Origin: Flavobacteriales bacterium
GTDB lineage: Bacteria; Bacteroidota; Bacteroidia; Flavobacteriales_D; Crocinitomicaceae
Reading direction: 5' to 3'
DNA: 64,000 nucleotides
Assembly (NCBI GenBank): GCA_947462255.1
Contig: CANHOA010000001.1
Location: 1 to 64,000, forward strand
Part shown: positions 1-8,416 of the stretch, one piece after another
How the letters are laid out: every line of letters begins with the position of its first letter
How positions within the stretch are numbered: the stretch's first letter is position 1
Notes under the pieces: model-generated
Told to the model about the DNA's origin: nothing
Database searches by the model: none
What the model saw: the letters and a program-made list of their open reading frames with translations, nothing else
Made by a program: the position numbers and the translations under genes

Positions 1-98
1 AAAAAGGACTTATCCCCATTTGTTCCCTTGGAAATTAATCCATCCTTTTAACCCAAAATAACTGCCCCTTAAGAAACGCTTTCCTCAATTGCGGGGTG

Positions 99-128
99 CA
101 AAGGTAACTACTTTTTTTATTCCTACAA
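99..128 (-). promoter_or_regulatory. Strong leftward promoter reading off the window edge
   Basis: Read on the minus strand, TTG (126-128) is followed by exactly 19 bases and then TACCTTTG (99-106), a perfect match to the Bacteroidota sigma-A consensus TTG-N19-TAnnTTTG. The RNA would start near 92-95 and run left with about 90 bases of leader in view; no coding start lies in that leader. It diverges from the sigma-factor gene. What it drives is outside the window. Confidence 0.6.
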
Positions 129-233
129 TGTTTTATTGGAAAAAATAAAAAATTAAAGCAGGTTGTATACTTTGAAATCTTGAATTAGTTACACTTTTAA
201 GCATTTCTTATGGAAAAAAATGAAAATTACATC

Positions 234-241
234 TAAGTTTG
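234..241 (+). promoter_or_regulatory. -7 element of the sigma-factor operon
   Basis: TAAGTTTG is a perfect TAnnTTTG match. It ends four bases before the second of two tandem ATG codons (243 and 246), so the transcript probably starts at or next to the start codon. No good TTG element is visible upstream. Confidence 0.45.
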
Positions 242-242
242 T

Positions 243-827
243 ATGATGCTATTTATTAAAACCAAGCGGAATAAATTTGAGGGTTTAACAGATGAGCTAA
301 TTATTAGTCAATTTAAACTTGGGAATCACCCAGACATAATTGAGTTTTTCTTTGAAAAATACGGCCATTTAGTTTTTGGCGTTTGCTTGAAATATTTATC
401 AAGTAAAGAAGCAGCTGAAGATATGACTATTTCTATTTTTAGTGAATTAGAAAAGAAATTACGTGAGCATTCAATTACTTATTTTAAGGGGTATTTACAT
501 GTGCTCACTAAAAATGAATGCTTGATGACACTTCGAAAAAAAAAGGTGCATATTGTTGGCATAGAAGCATTGGCTAACGAAGTGGAAGACGAGGCTGATT
601 TGACGAAGCAAAAAAATCTCGATAAAGAATTGGAACAAATGATTTCTTTTATGAATTCACTTCGTGCGAACCAGAGACTATGCATAGAATTATTTTATTT
701 TAAAAAAATGAGCTATCAGCAAATCGCAAAAAATCAAAAACTGAGTGTGAAAGATGTTAAAAGCCTACTTCAAAATGGAAAGCGTAATTTAAAAACCATG
801 ATGTTATCAATAAACCAAAAAAAATGA
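243..827 (+). CDS. ECF-type RNA polymerase sigma factor
   Basis: A 194-residue sigma-70 family protein of the small extracytoplasmic-function kind, which directs RNA polymerase to a limited regulon. Residues about 27-98 match region 2 (a FEKYG..VFGVCLKYL helix, then AAED, a GYLHVLTKNECL helix and a basic RKKK end). Residues about 130-190 match region 4, with an NQRLCIELFYFKKMSYQQIA helix-turn-helix start. There are two ATG starts, 243 and 246; the -7 box at 234-241 favours 246. The stop codon overlaps the next start (ATGA), so translation is coupled to the gene that follows, probably its regulator. The stimulus is not visible from sequence. Confidence 0.88.
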   Translation: MMLFIKTKRNKFEGLTDELIISQFKLGNHPDIIEFFFEKYGHLVFGVCLKYLSSKEAAEDMTISIFSELEKKLREHSITYFKGYLHVLTKNECLMTLRKKKVHIVGIEALANEVEDEADLTKQKNLDKELEQMISFMNSLRANQRLCIELFYFKKMSYQQIAKNQKLSVKDVKSLLQNGKRNLKTMMLSINQKK

Positions 828-1795
828 TGAGCAAAGAAACTAAGCCAATATTATCTGAAGAGAATCATTTTGAAATGGAGGCTTTACAAGGATGGATAAG
901 CCAGGATTTAGAGCCTTCAGTAATGAAGAATGTAAGAAATAAACTTTTTAGAAAAATAAGCAGCCTTGCAATAATAGCCTCGCTAGCACTGCTTTCTTCA
1001 GCGATTTTGATGATATATCATAATACGAATCAAACAGAAATAAAAAAGGGTAAAGAGCAAGCACCCATAAATAAAAGTGATTCTAAAAATGAAGTCTCGC
1101 CATATGTTGCTACTATTTCTAGCGATCCAATAATACGTCCTAAAACACTTCAAAGCGACTTTAAAAAAATAGCGTTAATCAAAGTGCAACAAGAAACGAA
1201 CTCATCGAATGAAGTGCCAGAGAAGGAAGGTCCTGAGCAATTAACTCCATTAAAAGTAACAAAAATTAATGTTGTTGAGAAAGAACGAATCAACATAGGA
1301 TGGGAGACCTACCTGCTAAATTACAAAGTGCTTGACTATAGAAAATACCGAAGCAAACCAAAGCTTGAGAATGAAGTTCAATTGTCGGGAACTTCAGCTG
1401 ATCAAGAAAATAAACAAGTGATAGAGAAAGAAAACGATAAGATTATTCAGGTTGCCTATTTTAATAGCCTCACCAATGCGCTAGTTTATTTTGAAAAAGA
1501 AAATTATGGGATGGCAGCACAGCAATTTGATATGATATTGACATCTTACCCAGATGATGTTAACGCTTTGTTCTATGGTGCACTGAGCCATTATAATGTT
1601 AAGGAATATTCTATTTGCGAAACGAAATTACAACTGCTTAAACTAAATCACTTTACCAATTTTAGTGAAGAGCAAGAATGGTATTTATGCTTAACGTATA
1701 AAGCATTAAAAAAGATGAGTCAATACGAAGCGCTTAGAAAAGAAATCATTAATAAAAATGGCTTCTATACCCTTAAAGCAGTTGCTTTAAAGTAA
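824..1795 (+). CDS. Membrane-anchored anti-sigma-like protein with TPR-type C-terminus
   Basis: A 323-residue protein with a cytoplasmic N-terminus of about 42 residues, one transmembrane helix (about 46-66, rich in Ala, Leu and Ser), a low-complexity linker, and a C-terminal helical region (about 210-310) that reads like tetratricopeptide repeats (ALVYFEKENYGMAAQQF, then YPDDVNALFYGALSHY). This topology (sigma-binding tail inside, sensor outside) and the ATGA overlap with the sigma gene suggest an anti-sigma factor. No canonical anti-sigma motif such as HxxxCxxC is present, so the role rests on topology and coupling. TPR regions usually bind proteins or peptides. Confidence 0.6.
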   Translation: MMSKETKPILSEENHFEMEALQGWISQDLEPSVMKNVRNKLFRKISSLAIIASLALLSSAILMIYHNTNQTEIKKGKEQAPINKSDSKNEVSPYVATISSDPIIRPKTLQSDFKKIALIKVQQETNSSNEVPEKEGPEQLTPLKVTKINVVEKERINIGWETYLLNYKVLDYRKYRSKPKLENEVQLSGTSADQENKQVIEKENDKIIQVAYFNSLTNALVYFEKENYGMAAQQFDMILTSYPDDVNALFYGALSHYNVKEYSICETKLQLLKLNHFTNFSEEQEWYLCLTYKALKKMSQYEALRKEIINKNGFYTLKAVALK

Positions 1796-1799
1796 AAAC

Positions 1800-2663
1800 T
1801 TAGTTTATGATCATATTTTTCGTGAATGGTTTCCCATTTATGATTGCTTGGAGTACATAAGTTCCCTTAGGATAAGAACCCGACAAATCAACTGTAATTT
1901 TATTTTTACCAATAATAACTAGCTCATTTTGCTTAATGCTCCATATTTTTCCATTCATGTCACTTAGGTTAATACTCATTGATCCTTGCTGCAATGATTC
2001 AAATGTAACAGTTGCCAACTGAGAATCAGCAGCGTAAAACAGATTGAATGCTGAAACACTTTCACTTTCAGTTATCCCTGCGCCTAGTTCAGAAATAATA
2101 TGCTGAGATAAGTAAATTAAATCCCCATTGTCATTTCCATTGCCATTTGCTTTATTACTTGCCACGTAAAAAGTCACATCACCAGTGCCTGCTGATGGAG
2201 CAGTCCAAGACCAAGACCAAACAGGAGCAGTAACATTTGTATTACTCATAGAGGTATGATTAGCATATTTTTTCGTAGTCCCATTTATCGATGTATTTCC
2301 GGCTTGACCAGCAAAAGTACCTGCCATAAGATTGTTGGCATCTAGCGCAGTCGATTGAAATCCTTTCTTGGTTGGATTGGAACTCATGACCAAACTCACA
2401 GTATACGTTTGTCCTGGCGTATAATTGGTTACCGGAATACCACCATTTAAAAGAGTGAGCACGTTTTCATTATCGCCATTTAGGACCGATCCTGAGTGGC
2501 ATGCTGTACAATTCTGCTCTCCAGGGGCTCCAGATCTACCTGCAGGTGATCCACCCCCATTAAGCGGGCTCTTTTGGTAAATGTGCGCGGCTTCAAAGAC
2601 ATCCTTAAAAGTAAAAGAAACAACAGCAAAGGCTAGTAATGACAAAAGGAATAAGTGCTTCAT
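1800..2663 (-). CDS. Secreted c-heme-motif protein with Reeler-like domain and T9SS sorting domain
   Basis: A 287-residue protein with an N-terminal signal peptide (about 1-17), a single C-T-A-C-H heme-binding motif at residues 52-56, a central beta-rich region (about 75-190, TPGQTYTVSLVMSS then KKGFQSTALD) resembling the choice-of-anchor/Reeler-like module of Bacteroidota, and a C-terminal type A T9SS sorting domain (about 215-287, with LSDMNGKIW and YPKGTYVLQAI). It is probably exported to the cell surface. A single CxxCH fits either a covalently attached heme or a degenerate cytochrome. It is the last gene of a minus-strand run with another CxxCH protein and YceI, but has its own possible -7 box at 2683-2690. 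Confidence 0.72.
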   Translation of the reverse strand: MKHLFLLSLLAFAVVSFTFKDVFEAAHIYQKSPLNGGGSPAGRSGAPGEQNCTACHSGSVLNGDNENVLTLLNGGIPVTNYTPGQTYTVSLVMSSNPTKKGFQSTALDANNLMAGTFAGQAGNTSINGTTKKYANHTSMSNTNVTAPVWSWSWTAPSAGTGDVTFYVASNKANGNGNDNGDLIYLSQHIISELGAGITESESVSAFNLFYAADSQLATVTFESLQQGSMSINLSDMNGKIWSIKQNELVIIGKNKITVDLSGSYPKGTYVLQAIINGKPFTKNMIIN

Positions 2664-2682
2664 AATTTTCGATTTTAAAAAA

Positions 2683-2690
2683 CAAATTTA
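2683..2690 (-). promoter_or_regulatory. Possible -7 element of the heme-motif T9SS gene
   Basis: On the minus strand the bases read TAAATTTG, a full TAnnTTTG match, 19 bases before the ATG of the gene ending at 1800. It could give separate transcription from the upstream lipoprotein gene. Confidence 0.35.
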
Positions 2691-2692
2691 AA

Positions 2693-3052
2693 CTAATTAT
2701 TCAACTTTCCTTGAGCGATCCAACATTTAATGGCCTGAATAGTTGAATCAGGGAGTTGCGGGCCTCCTATGGGCATTAATTGAAATCCTTGGTTTTGAAT
2801 GGACCCAATTATTGCACTAGATTGATTCGAAATATTGGTGTGGTTAGAAAAAACATACCCCGTTGAATTACCAACTCCATGGCATGCGATACAATTTTGT
2901 TGCATGATTGGAAGAACCGTTGCACTAAAAGACACAGTGTCAATGCAATTTGGGTCGATATAATTAGGGACCTTATCTTTGGAGCAAGAAAGGAAAGAAC
3001 TCGATATCACCACTAAAAGTGAGGCTGTAAAAAATAGACTAATGATTTTCAT
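2693..3052 (-). CDS. Small cytochrome-c-like lipoprotein
   Basis: A 119-residue lipoprotein. The signal peptide ends in a lipobox with Cys23 (FLSC). A single heme motif C-I-A-C-H lies at residues 54-58, and an LMPIGG segment downstream could supply the axial Met. The C-terminal part (PDSTIQAIKCWIAQG) is typical of small membrane-bound mono-heme domains. It likely carries electrons in the periplasm or at the outer membrane. Its start overlaps the end of the preceding small membrane protein gene by 14 bases, so the two are co-transcribed. Confidence 0.75.
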   Translation of the reverse strand: MKIISLFFTASLLVVISSSFLSCSKDKVPNYIDPNCIDTVSFSATVLPIMQQNCIACHGVGNSTGYVFSNHTNISNQSSAIIGSIQNQGFQLMPIGGPQLPDSTIQAIKCWIAQGKLNN

Positions 3053-3428
3053 GGGGAATAATTAAATGATAAAACGTCAACCAGAATAACGGGAAAATGA
3101 AGTGCAATGGAATGGCAAAAACAGGAAAAAACTCCTCATCTGGATGGAATACCTGCGCTTGAATAGGATATAAAATACTACAAAATGATATTAAAACAAG
3201 TAATAGATTAAATACCCACAAATACTTTTGTGCAAAAACCCTTAAATACACCTTGAAAAGGAGTGTAATTAAAAAAGAAAGAAAGAAATAAGTCGCAATT
3301 AATTTCCAAAATGGAATAATGGTGATATAATTAAACAAAAAGTGATTGAAGGAAATAAAATAAGAGATGCCAAGAACGCATGAAAGAACTGCTAAAAGCA
3401 AAGCGAAAATAATTGGCTTTTTAAACAT
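3039..3428 (-). CDS. Small four-helix membrane protein, function unknown
   Basis: A 129-residue hydrophobic protein with about four predicted transmembrane helices (roughly 6-26, 40-62, 70-88 and 100-122) and a His-containing C-terminus (FYHLIIPHENH). I do not recognise the family. It overlaps YceI by one base (TAATG) and the c-type lipoprotein by 14 bases, so it is translationally coupled to both. A role as membrane partner of the redox proteins is inference only. Confidence 0.65.
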   Translation of the reverse strand: MFKKPIIFALLLAVLSCVLGISYFISFNHFLFNYITIIPFWKLIATYFFLSFLITLLFKVYLRVFAQKYLWVFNLLLVLISFCSILYPIQAQVFHPDEEFFPVFAIPLHFIFPLFWLTFYHLIIPHENH

Positions 3429-3967
3429 TACCCTTTTGTCGCAGGAACAACATAAGTCACCACCATTTTATCTGGCACGACAGTACTTTTTTTACCAACT
3501 TTGAATTCAATTCGGTCAACGCTAAAACTTCCGCTAAATGTGATCGTATTTCCAGATTTAGTTTTAACAGCCGGAATTGAATACGTCTTTGTAATGCCGC
3601 GCATGGTTAAATCTCCTGTTATTACATAACCAGTAGCACTTTTAACAATTGAAGTAGACTTAAATTTAATATTTGGATAGGTCGTTGCATTAAACCATTC
3701 TGATGTTTGAGCTTTTTTATTTCTCATTCCATTTCCGGTACTTATGGTAGAAACATCTATTGATAAATTAAATTTACTATTCACTAAATCAGCATCATCA
3801 AAATAAATATCACCAGACATACTTGTGAAAGATCCTGATGGATCTGCAGATACAAATCCAATGGTGTACCCACTTGAAACAACATAATGATCAATTGGCA
3901 GAAAGGTAAATGCCGCTGAAGCAATTAGAAAAGCGGAGAATAAAATTGATTCAAAAATATTTTTCAT
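3428..3967 (-). CDS. YceI family protein
   Basis: A 179-residue protein with a signal peptide (about 1-20) followed by a YceI-type lipocalin-like beta-barrel: VVSSGYTIGFVSADPSG, then FDDADLVNSKFNLSIDVSTI, then NGMRNKKAQTSEWFNA. YceI proteins bind isoprenoid lipids such as polyprenyl or quinone-like chains in the periplasm. The neighbouring heme proteins suggest a link to quinone or isoprenoid handling, but the ligand cannot be read here. A -7 box lies at 3995-4002. Confidence 0.87.
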   Translation of the reverse strand: MKNIFESILFSAFLIASAAFTFLPIDHYVVSSGYTIGFVSADPSGSFTSMSGDIYFDDADLVNSKFNLSIDVSTISTGNGMRNKKAQTSEWFNATTYPNIKFKSTSIVKSATGYVITGDLTMRGITKTYSIPAVKTKSGNTITFSGSFSVDRIEFKVGKKSTVVPDKMVVTYVVPATKG

Positions 3968-3994
3968 TGGCTAAATTTTAAATGTTAAACAATA

Positions 3995-4002
3995 CAAACA
4001 TA
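3995..4002 (-). promoter_or_regulatory. -7 element upstream of the YceI gene
   Basis: The minus strand reads TATGTTTG, a perfect TAnnTTTG match, 27 bases before the YceI start. It lies in the 54-base gap after the DUF5777 gene, so YceI and the following genes could be transcribed from here as well as by read-through. Confidence 0.4.
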
Positions 4003-4021
4003 CTTAATGTTCCAAGTGCTA

Positions 4022-4912
4022 TTATTTTGAGAACTTCCGACCAATACAAAAACCCAGCCTGAATTGACCAAGCGACCACTTTTCGGTTGTGTAAGGAATA
4101 AACTGTAATTCTCCAATACCTGAGGAATTCGTTATATTAATGGTAAAGGTATGCCCAAACGTAAACCATTCAAGGGCAATACCTAAACTACCTTTGTAAT
4201 TTGATCGCATATTAGGAGATGCAAATGCATGATAATATTCTCCTAATAAGGCAAAGCGGGAACTTATTCGAAATCGTATGCCTGAACCCAGCGCTAGCAG
4301 CTCGTTTTGATCGTCTGCGGCAACATAATTACGATGCACAAATGTTGGCATAATACATACGCTTAATCGGTCGTTAAATCTTCTCGCGATATTTAACTGA
4401 GTAACATAAGATAAACGATGTGACACTTTTGGAAAATTTGTTACCGAACTTTGGTCGGAACTTGCCGTCATGTAGGTAAAGCCTGCTGTCCCCAATAATG
4501 TCATTGTAACTGGAGCCCTATCTTTTTGCTGTTTTACAATATTATATTTCAAAAATCCGTCTACCAATGAGCGATATGGAAGGCCAGCACCTTTAGACCG
4601 GCCAAAGCCTATCATAAATTTATCCGTAACACCATATTCAAGCGCTATGCGCATATCGGACAAGTTATCAAAACCGAACATGTTTTGAATGCCCCCATTT
4701 GCACCTGCAATATCTCCAAACTTATGCTCTATTCTGAATTCCATAATGCCTTTTTCTAACAGATCTACTGAATGTCCATTAATTACACGAGTTCCCATGA
4801 AAGTATAATCTAACTCAGGGGTTTCATCCTCGGCTTTTGATTGTGGAAGATCTTGAGATAGTAAAGAACTTGTAAAAAGAAAAAAAACTATTGGGAGAAA
4901 AATATTTTTCAT
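4022..4912 (-). CDS. DUF5777 family outer-membrane beta-barrel protein
   Basis: A 296-residue protein with a signal peptide (about 1-19) and alternating beta-strands throughout. The segments TFMGTRVINGHSVDLLEKG and FRIEHKFGDI followed by an FGFDNLSDMRIALEYG stretch are typical of the DUF5777 barrels found across Bacteroidota. The C-terminus (FCIGRKFSK) lacks a clear terminal Phe. Genes of this family are commonly found beside YceI and cytochrome-like proteins, as here. Probably an outer-membrane protein; substrate unknown. Confidence 0.8.
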   Translation of the reverse strand: MKNIFLPIVFFLFTSSLLSQDLPQSKAEDETPELDYTFMGTRVINGHSVDLLEKGIMEFRIEHKFGDIAGANGGIQNMFGFDNLSDMRIALEYGVTDKFMIGFGRSKGAGLPYRSLVDGFLKYNIVKQQKDRAPVTMTLLGTAGFTYMTASSDQSSVTNFPKVSHRLSYVTQLNIARRFNDRLSVCIMPTFVHRNYVAADDQNELLALGSGIRFRISSRFALLGEYYHAFASPNMRSNYKGSLGIALEWFTFGHTFTINITNSSGIGELQFIPYTTEKWSLGQFRLGFCIGRKFSK

Positions 4913-5005
4913 GATATGAAGGTAAACATTTGGTGGTAAATTTAAGAAAAATGTTGGATTGGCATGACGCTATCTCCAACTAAAAAATAATTAACTTTAC
5001 TTTTT

Positions 5006-5578
5006 ATGAATAAAGAAGACCTACGAAAAATCTATTATCAAAAGCGACTCCTAGTCGATGAAATTCAGCGCAAAAAGTTAATTGAAAAAATCCTGGAGGA
5101 ACTTAAAAAACTTACACTGGCCAACAAGTATGTTTCTATTTACCTTCCTATTAAGCGAAACAATGAAATTGACACCTATCCCATTATTGAGTTAATAGAA
5201 AAAATGGGGGGAAAGATCGTCATTCCCAAGAGTAATTTTCAAACAGGAGTCATGACCCATTTTTTGTTTACTAAAAACACACCTTTAGAGCTTAATGAAT
5301 TCGATATTCCTGAACCAATCAATGAAAAAGCTGTTCAAAATTCCCAAATTGATGTTGTACTTCTTCCCCTTCTTATTTTTGATCAATTTGGACATCGTGT
5401 TGGATATGGAAAGGGTTTTTATGACCGATTTTTAAGCGATTGCAGGGCAGATACGATTAAGATCGGTCTGTGTGATTTTTCTTCCGTAGAAGAAATATCA
5501 CCTGTATTGCCTTCTGACATTGCCATGGACTTTTGTATTACAACAGATAAATTATACACCTTCAAAAAAGATGAGTGA
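5006..5578 (+). CDS. 5-formyltetrahydrofolate cyclo-ligase
   Basis: A 190-residue cytoplasmic enzyme that converts 5-formyl-THF to 5,10-methenyl-THF using ATP, returning this storage folate to one-carbon metabolism. The N-terminus has the usual basic helix (LRKIYYQKR). The family signature near the C-terminus is clear: LLIFDQFGHRVGYGKGFYDR, the phosphate/nucleotide-binding loop. Length fits the family. A weak -7 box (TAACTTTA, 4992-4999) lies just upstream. The stop overlaps the start of rnhB by eight bases. Confidence 0.92.
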   Translation: MNKEDLRKIYYQKRLLVDEIQRKKLIEKILEELKKLTLANKYVSIYLPIKRNNEIDTYPIIELIEKMGGKIVIPKSNFQTGVMTHFLFTKNTPLELNEFDIPEPINEKAVQNSQIDVVLLPLLIFDQFGHRVGYGKGFYDRFLSDCRADTIKIGLCDFSSVEEISPVLPSDIAMDFCITTDKLYTFKKDE

Positions 5579-6152
5579 GCTCTTATTGTTTCATACTCCA
5601 AACTGTCATGAAGCAGGTTGTGATGAGGCCGGAAGAGGATGTCTTGCTGGTCCAGTTGTTGCGGCGGCAGTTATCTTGTCGGGGCCAATTCATGGGCTTA
5701 ATGATTCAAAGCAACTCTCCAAAAAAAAACGCGAGGAATTTAGAATTCTTATCGAAAGTGAGGCTCTAGCTTATGCCGTGGCAGTTGTTTCACCAAAACG
5801 CATTGATCAAATTAATATATTACAAGCGAGTATTGAGGCCATGAAATTGGCACTTGATCAGCTAAAGGTTCTTCCAGAACATATAATTGTTGATGGCACT
5901 ATGTTTTCCCCCTACAATGAAATAAAATACACGACAATTATTAAGGGAGACACGAAGTTTCAATCCATTGCTGCAGCTTCCATTCTAGCAAAGACCTATC
6001 GTGATGAGCTCATGGAAGATCTTCATGTTAGTCATCCTAATTATTCATGGAATAAAAATAAAGGCTATCCTACACTAGCTCATCGGAAAGCGATACTTGA
6101 GTTTGGGCCTACTACCCACCATCGTACTTCGTTTCGCTTATTTTCAGAATAA
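5571..6152 (+). CDS. rnhB: Ribonuclease HII
   Basis: A 193-residue enzyme that nicks RNA in RNA-DNA hybrids, including single ribonucleotides misincorporated in DNA. The four acidic active-site residues are visible: D18 and E19 in CDEAGRGCLAGP, D108 in IIVDGTMF and D145 in AKTYRDELM. I chose the ATG at 5571 rather than a longer frame from 5520 because the extra 17 residues are unlike the family and lie wholly inside the upstream gene. The start overlaps the end of the cyclo-ligase gene, suggesting translational coupling. Confidence 0.95.
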   Translation: MSELLLFHTPNCHEAGCDEAGRGCLAGPVVAAAVILSGPIHGLNDSKQLSKKKREEFRILIESEALAYAVAVVSPKRIDQINILQASIEAMKLALDQLKVLPEHIIVDGTMFSPYNEIKYTTIIKGDTKFQSIAAASILAKTYRDELMEDLHVSHPNYSWNKNKGYPTLAHRKAILEFGPTTHHRTSFRLFSE

Positions 6153-6231
6153 AAGGCTAAGAAAACGTAGAGTAAACATTCCTTTGTTCATTTAAATTAC
6201 AGTGTATCATTTTTTGACGTTTTATCTTGTC

Positions 6232-6239
6232 TACTTTTG
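6232..6239 (+). promoter_or_regulatory. -7 element upstream of the 719-residue unknown
   Basis: TACTTTTG is a full TAnnTTTG match, 15 bases before the ATG at 6255. A TTG at 6214-6216 is 15 bases upstream, a little shorter than the usual spacing. Confidence 0.45.
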
Positions 6240-6254
6240 TATTAAAGTCGGCTC

Positions 6255-8414
6255 ATGGCAAGAAAAGTTGTTGGATACCTTAGTATTTTAATCTGCTTAA
6301 TTTGGATTGCTTTTGTTGGTAGTGAAATACTTCAGAAGAAAAAAGAAAGTGATTTCCTTTGTTACTTTGGACCGCAAGATTCAACGATATTAGCCATACA
6401 TCAATTAAGTGAGTTTTCATGGGATTCAGGTGACTTTAGCACACTTGGAAGCAACAAAGATTTGTTTTACGAACTTATCAGAAATATACAAGGAGATTAT
6501 AGCGCTTTTATAAGTAAAGAAAGGCCTATAATAATTTTAGAAAGCAACCAAGCATGGAATACATCTAGCATTCGTTATCTTTTTAATAAAGGGCAAAGAA
6601 ATTTTGAAATAACTGGCCTCAAATCTTTCAAATATGGCCCTTATATTGGTTCTTATTCTGGAAAGCAGCTCATCATCTATCCTAAAGAATTGGCTTTAGA
6701 GCCATTAACTAATACACCTTTCAACGTGGATAAACAAGCTAGTTACTCCTTAATAAGCTTTGAAAAAAATAACGTTGTTACCAAGGATTTATACTTGAAA
6801 GATAATTGTAAAATAATCTATGAAACTAAAAAAAGCAAGAATGATCAACCCAAATTAGTCGATGATAGAGCAATTTATGCAGAAAACTTGCCGGATAATT
6901 TTTCCTCCTATATTTTTTATGAAAAATCATACCTCATGCAAAAGGATCAGGTATTTAGGGGTAGCCTGTTTCATAATTACATACAAAATGGACTTGTTGA
7001 ATTAGTTGTTAATGAACAAAAAGTGCTCGTCTTTGATCTTTTGGAAGGCCAAAGCCTGATTCAAAACTTAAATGAAGCCTTAAACAAAGAAGAGGATAAC
7101 CTTGCTTTTGGATATTTTCAAGGAATAAGCGTAAAAGAAGGATTGGGCGATACAAAAAAACTTGGCGTTTATATTACAGAAGTAAATGGATTTGCTTATT
7201 TGTCAACGGATAAAGAGTCTGTTGATAAAGTGCTAACAGAAATTCAAATGAACCACACGCTCTCAAGTAATGAAAAGCAATTTAATGCACTTCATAGTCA
7301 GCTTCCTGTATTGGTTTCCATGCGTACTGTAAATAAATCAAGCCAAGAAACGATCAGTCACATTGGGAAAAACGCTATTAAGACCAATATCTATTTTTTA
7401 AATAATTCTTCCGATATAAAAGAAAATGAAACCAAAGATTATTTCTCAATGAATCCAGGAAATAGGATTGTTTGGTTTTGTGCTCTCGCTGGACGAGGAA
7501 ATGCGATTGTGTTTACAGAAAATCAAGAATTACATGGCTATAAAAATGGAACCAAAATTTGGGGAAGAAAAACTAGTCAGCCATTACTTGCCAATCCAAG
7601 CATACTATCATATTCGCAAAATGAAAGAGAATCCATTGCTTTACGATTTTCGGACCATATTGAAGTTGTGGATAAATCCGGTCGCATTATACAAAGCATT
7701 CAAAATAAAGCTGCTCTAGCACCTATTCGCTACCTAGTAAAAGATAAGTTTCAGCTTTTATGTGCTGGACAAAAAAGCGTGATAGCCTATAGCGAGCAAG
7801 GAAAAGTAAGTGTTAACCTAACTTCTACAAACGATATAAAACAAATAAGCGTTTACTATGAAGGGCTGAAACCATTCTGCGCCATACTAACTAACTCAGA
7901 TGTTCAACTCATTGACCTTACTAATAGGCGTTCAGTTCGAAAAATAAACCTGCCTAATTCGGAATTTAGCCAACTTGTTGAAAATGGTAGCGTCGTTATT
8001 GAAGAGAAAAATTCATACTACAGCATTGATAATAGGGGTAATAAAACTAAATTAAACATCGATCAATCGTGGCAACTTTCGAGCTGTTTCATGAATAATA
8101 ATGTGTCGTATGTACTCTTTTCAAAACAAAATCAATGCTCCCTATTGAAAAATGATGGTGCTGTAATTTGGTCAAAATCATTTGAGCTTAGAGATATTTC
8201 CGCTGTTCAGTTTTCAAGAATAAATGACAAACCCATCTTAACGCTTTTTGACGGGCTTGAAAACAATGTCTATCTTTATGACTTTAATGGAGTCCTACTA
8301 GACAAAATTAACAGACCAGCTAATTGCCCAGCTCAAACTACAGCTTTTGGAATTACAGGCCAGTCAATTACCACCTTATTAGGCAATATTTTAATTCAAT
8401 ACACAAAATATTAA
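6255..8414 (+). CDS. Membrane-anchored protein of unknown function, propeller-like C-terminal half
   Basis: A 719-residue protein with one N-terminal transmembrane segment (about 6-24) and a large, presumably periplasmic, remainder. The first half (about 30-390) has no recognisable motif. From about residue 400 it has recurring short beta segments of the form ENQELHGYKNGTKIWGR, YSEQGKVSV, IDNRGNKTKLN and LKNDGAVIWSKSFEL, which look like PQQ- or WD40-like propeller blades. I do not recognise a family. The OmpA protein that follows starts two bases after the stop, so the two are surely one operon and may form an envelope complex. Confidence 0.7.
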   Translation: MARKVVGYLSILICLIWIAFVGSEILQKKKESDFLCYFGPQDSTILAIHQLSEFSWDSGDFSTLGSNKDLFYELIRNIQGDYSAFISKERPIIILESNQAWNTSSIRYLFNKGQRNFEITGLKSFKYGPYIGSYSGKQLIIYPKELALEPLTNTPFNVDKQASYSLISFEKNNVVTKDLYLKDNCKIIYETKKSKNDQPKLVDDRAIYAENLPDNFSSYIFYEKSYLMQKDQVFRGSLFHNYIQNGLVELVVNEQKVLVFDLLEGQSLIQNLNEALNKEEDNLAFGYFQGISVKEGLGDTKKLGVYITEVNGFAYLSTDKESVDKVLTEIQMNHTLSSNEKQFNALHSQLPVLVSMRTVNKSSQETISHIGKNAIKTNIYFLNNSSDIKENETKDYFSMNPGNRIVWFCALAGRGNAIVFTENQELHGYKNGTKIWGRKTSQPLLANPSILSYSQNERESIALRFSDHIEVVDKSGRIIQSIQNKAALAPIRYLVKDKFQLLCAGQKSVIAYSEQGKVSVNLTSTNDIKQISVYYEGLKPFCAILTNSDVQLIDLTNRRSVRKINLPNSEFSQLVENGSVVIEEKNSYYSIDNRGNKTKLNIDQSWQLSSCFMNNNVSYVLFSKQNQCSLLKNDGAVIWSKSFELRDISAVQFSRINDKPILTLFDGLENNVYLYDFNGVLLDKINRPANCPAQTTAFGITGQSITTLLGNILIQYTKY

Positions 8415-8416
8415 TT

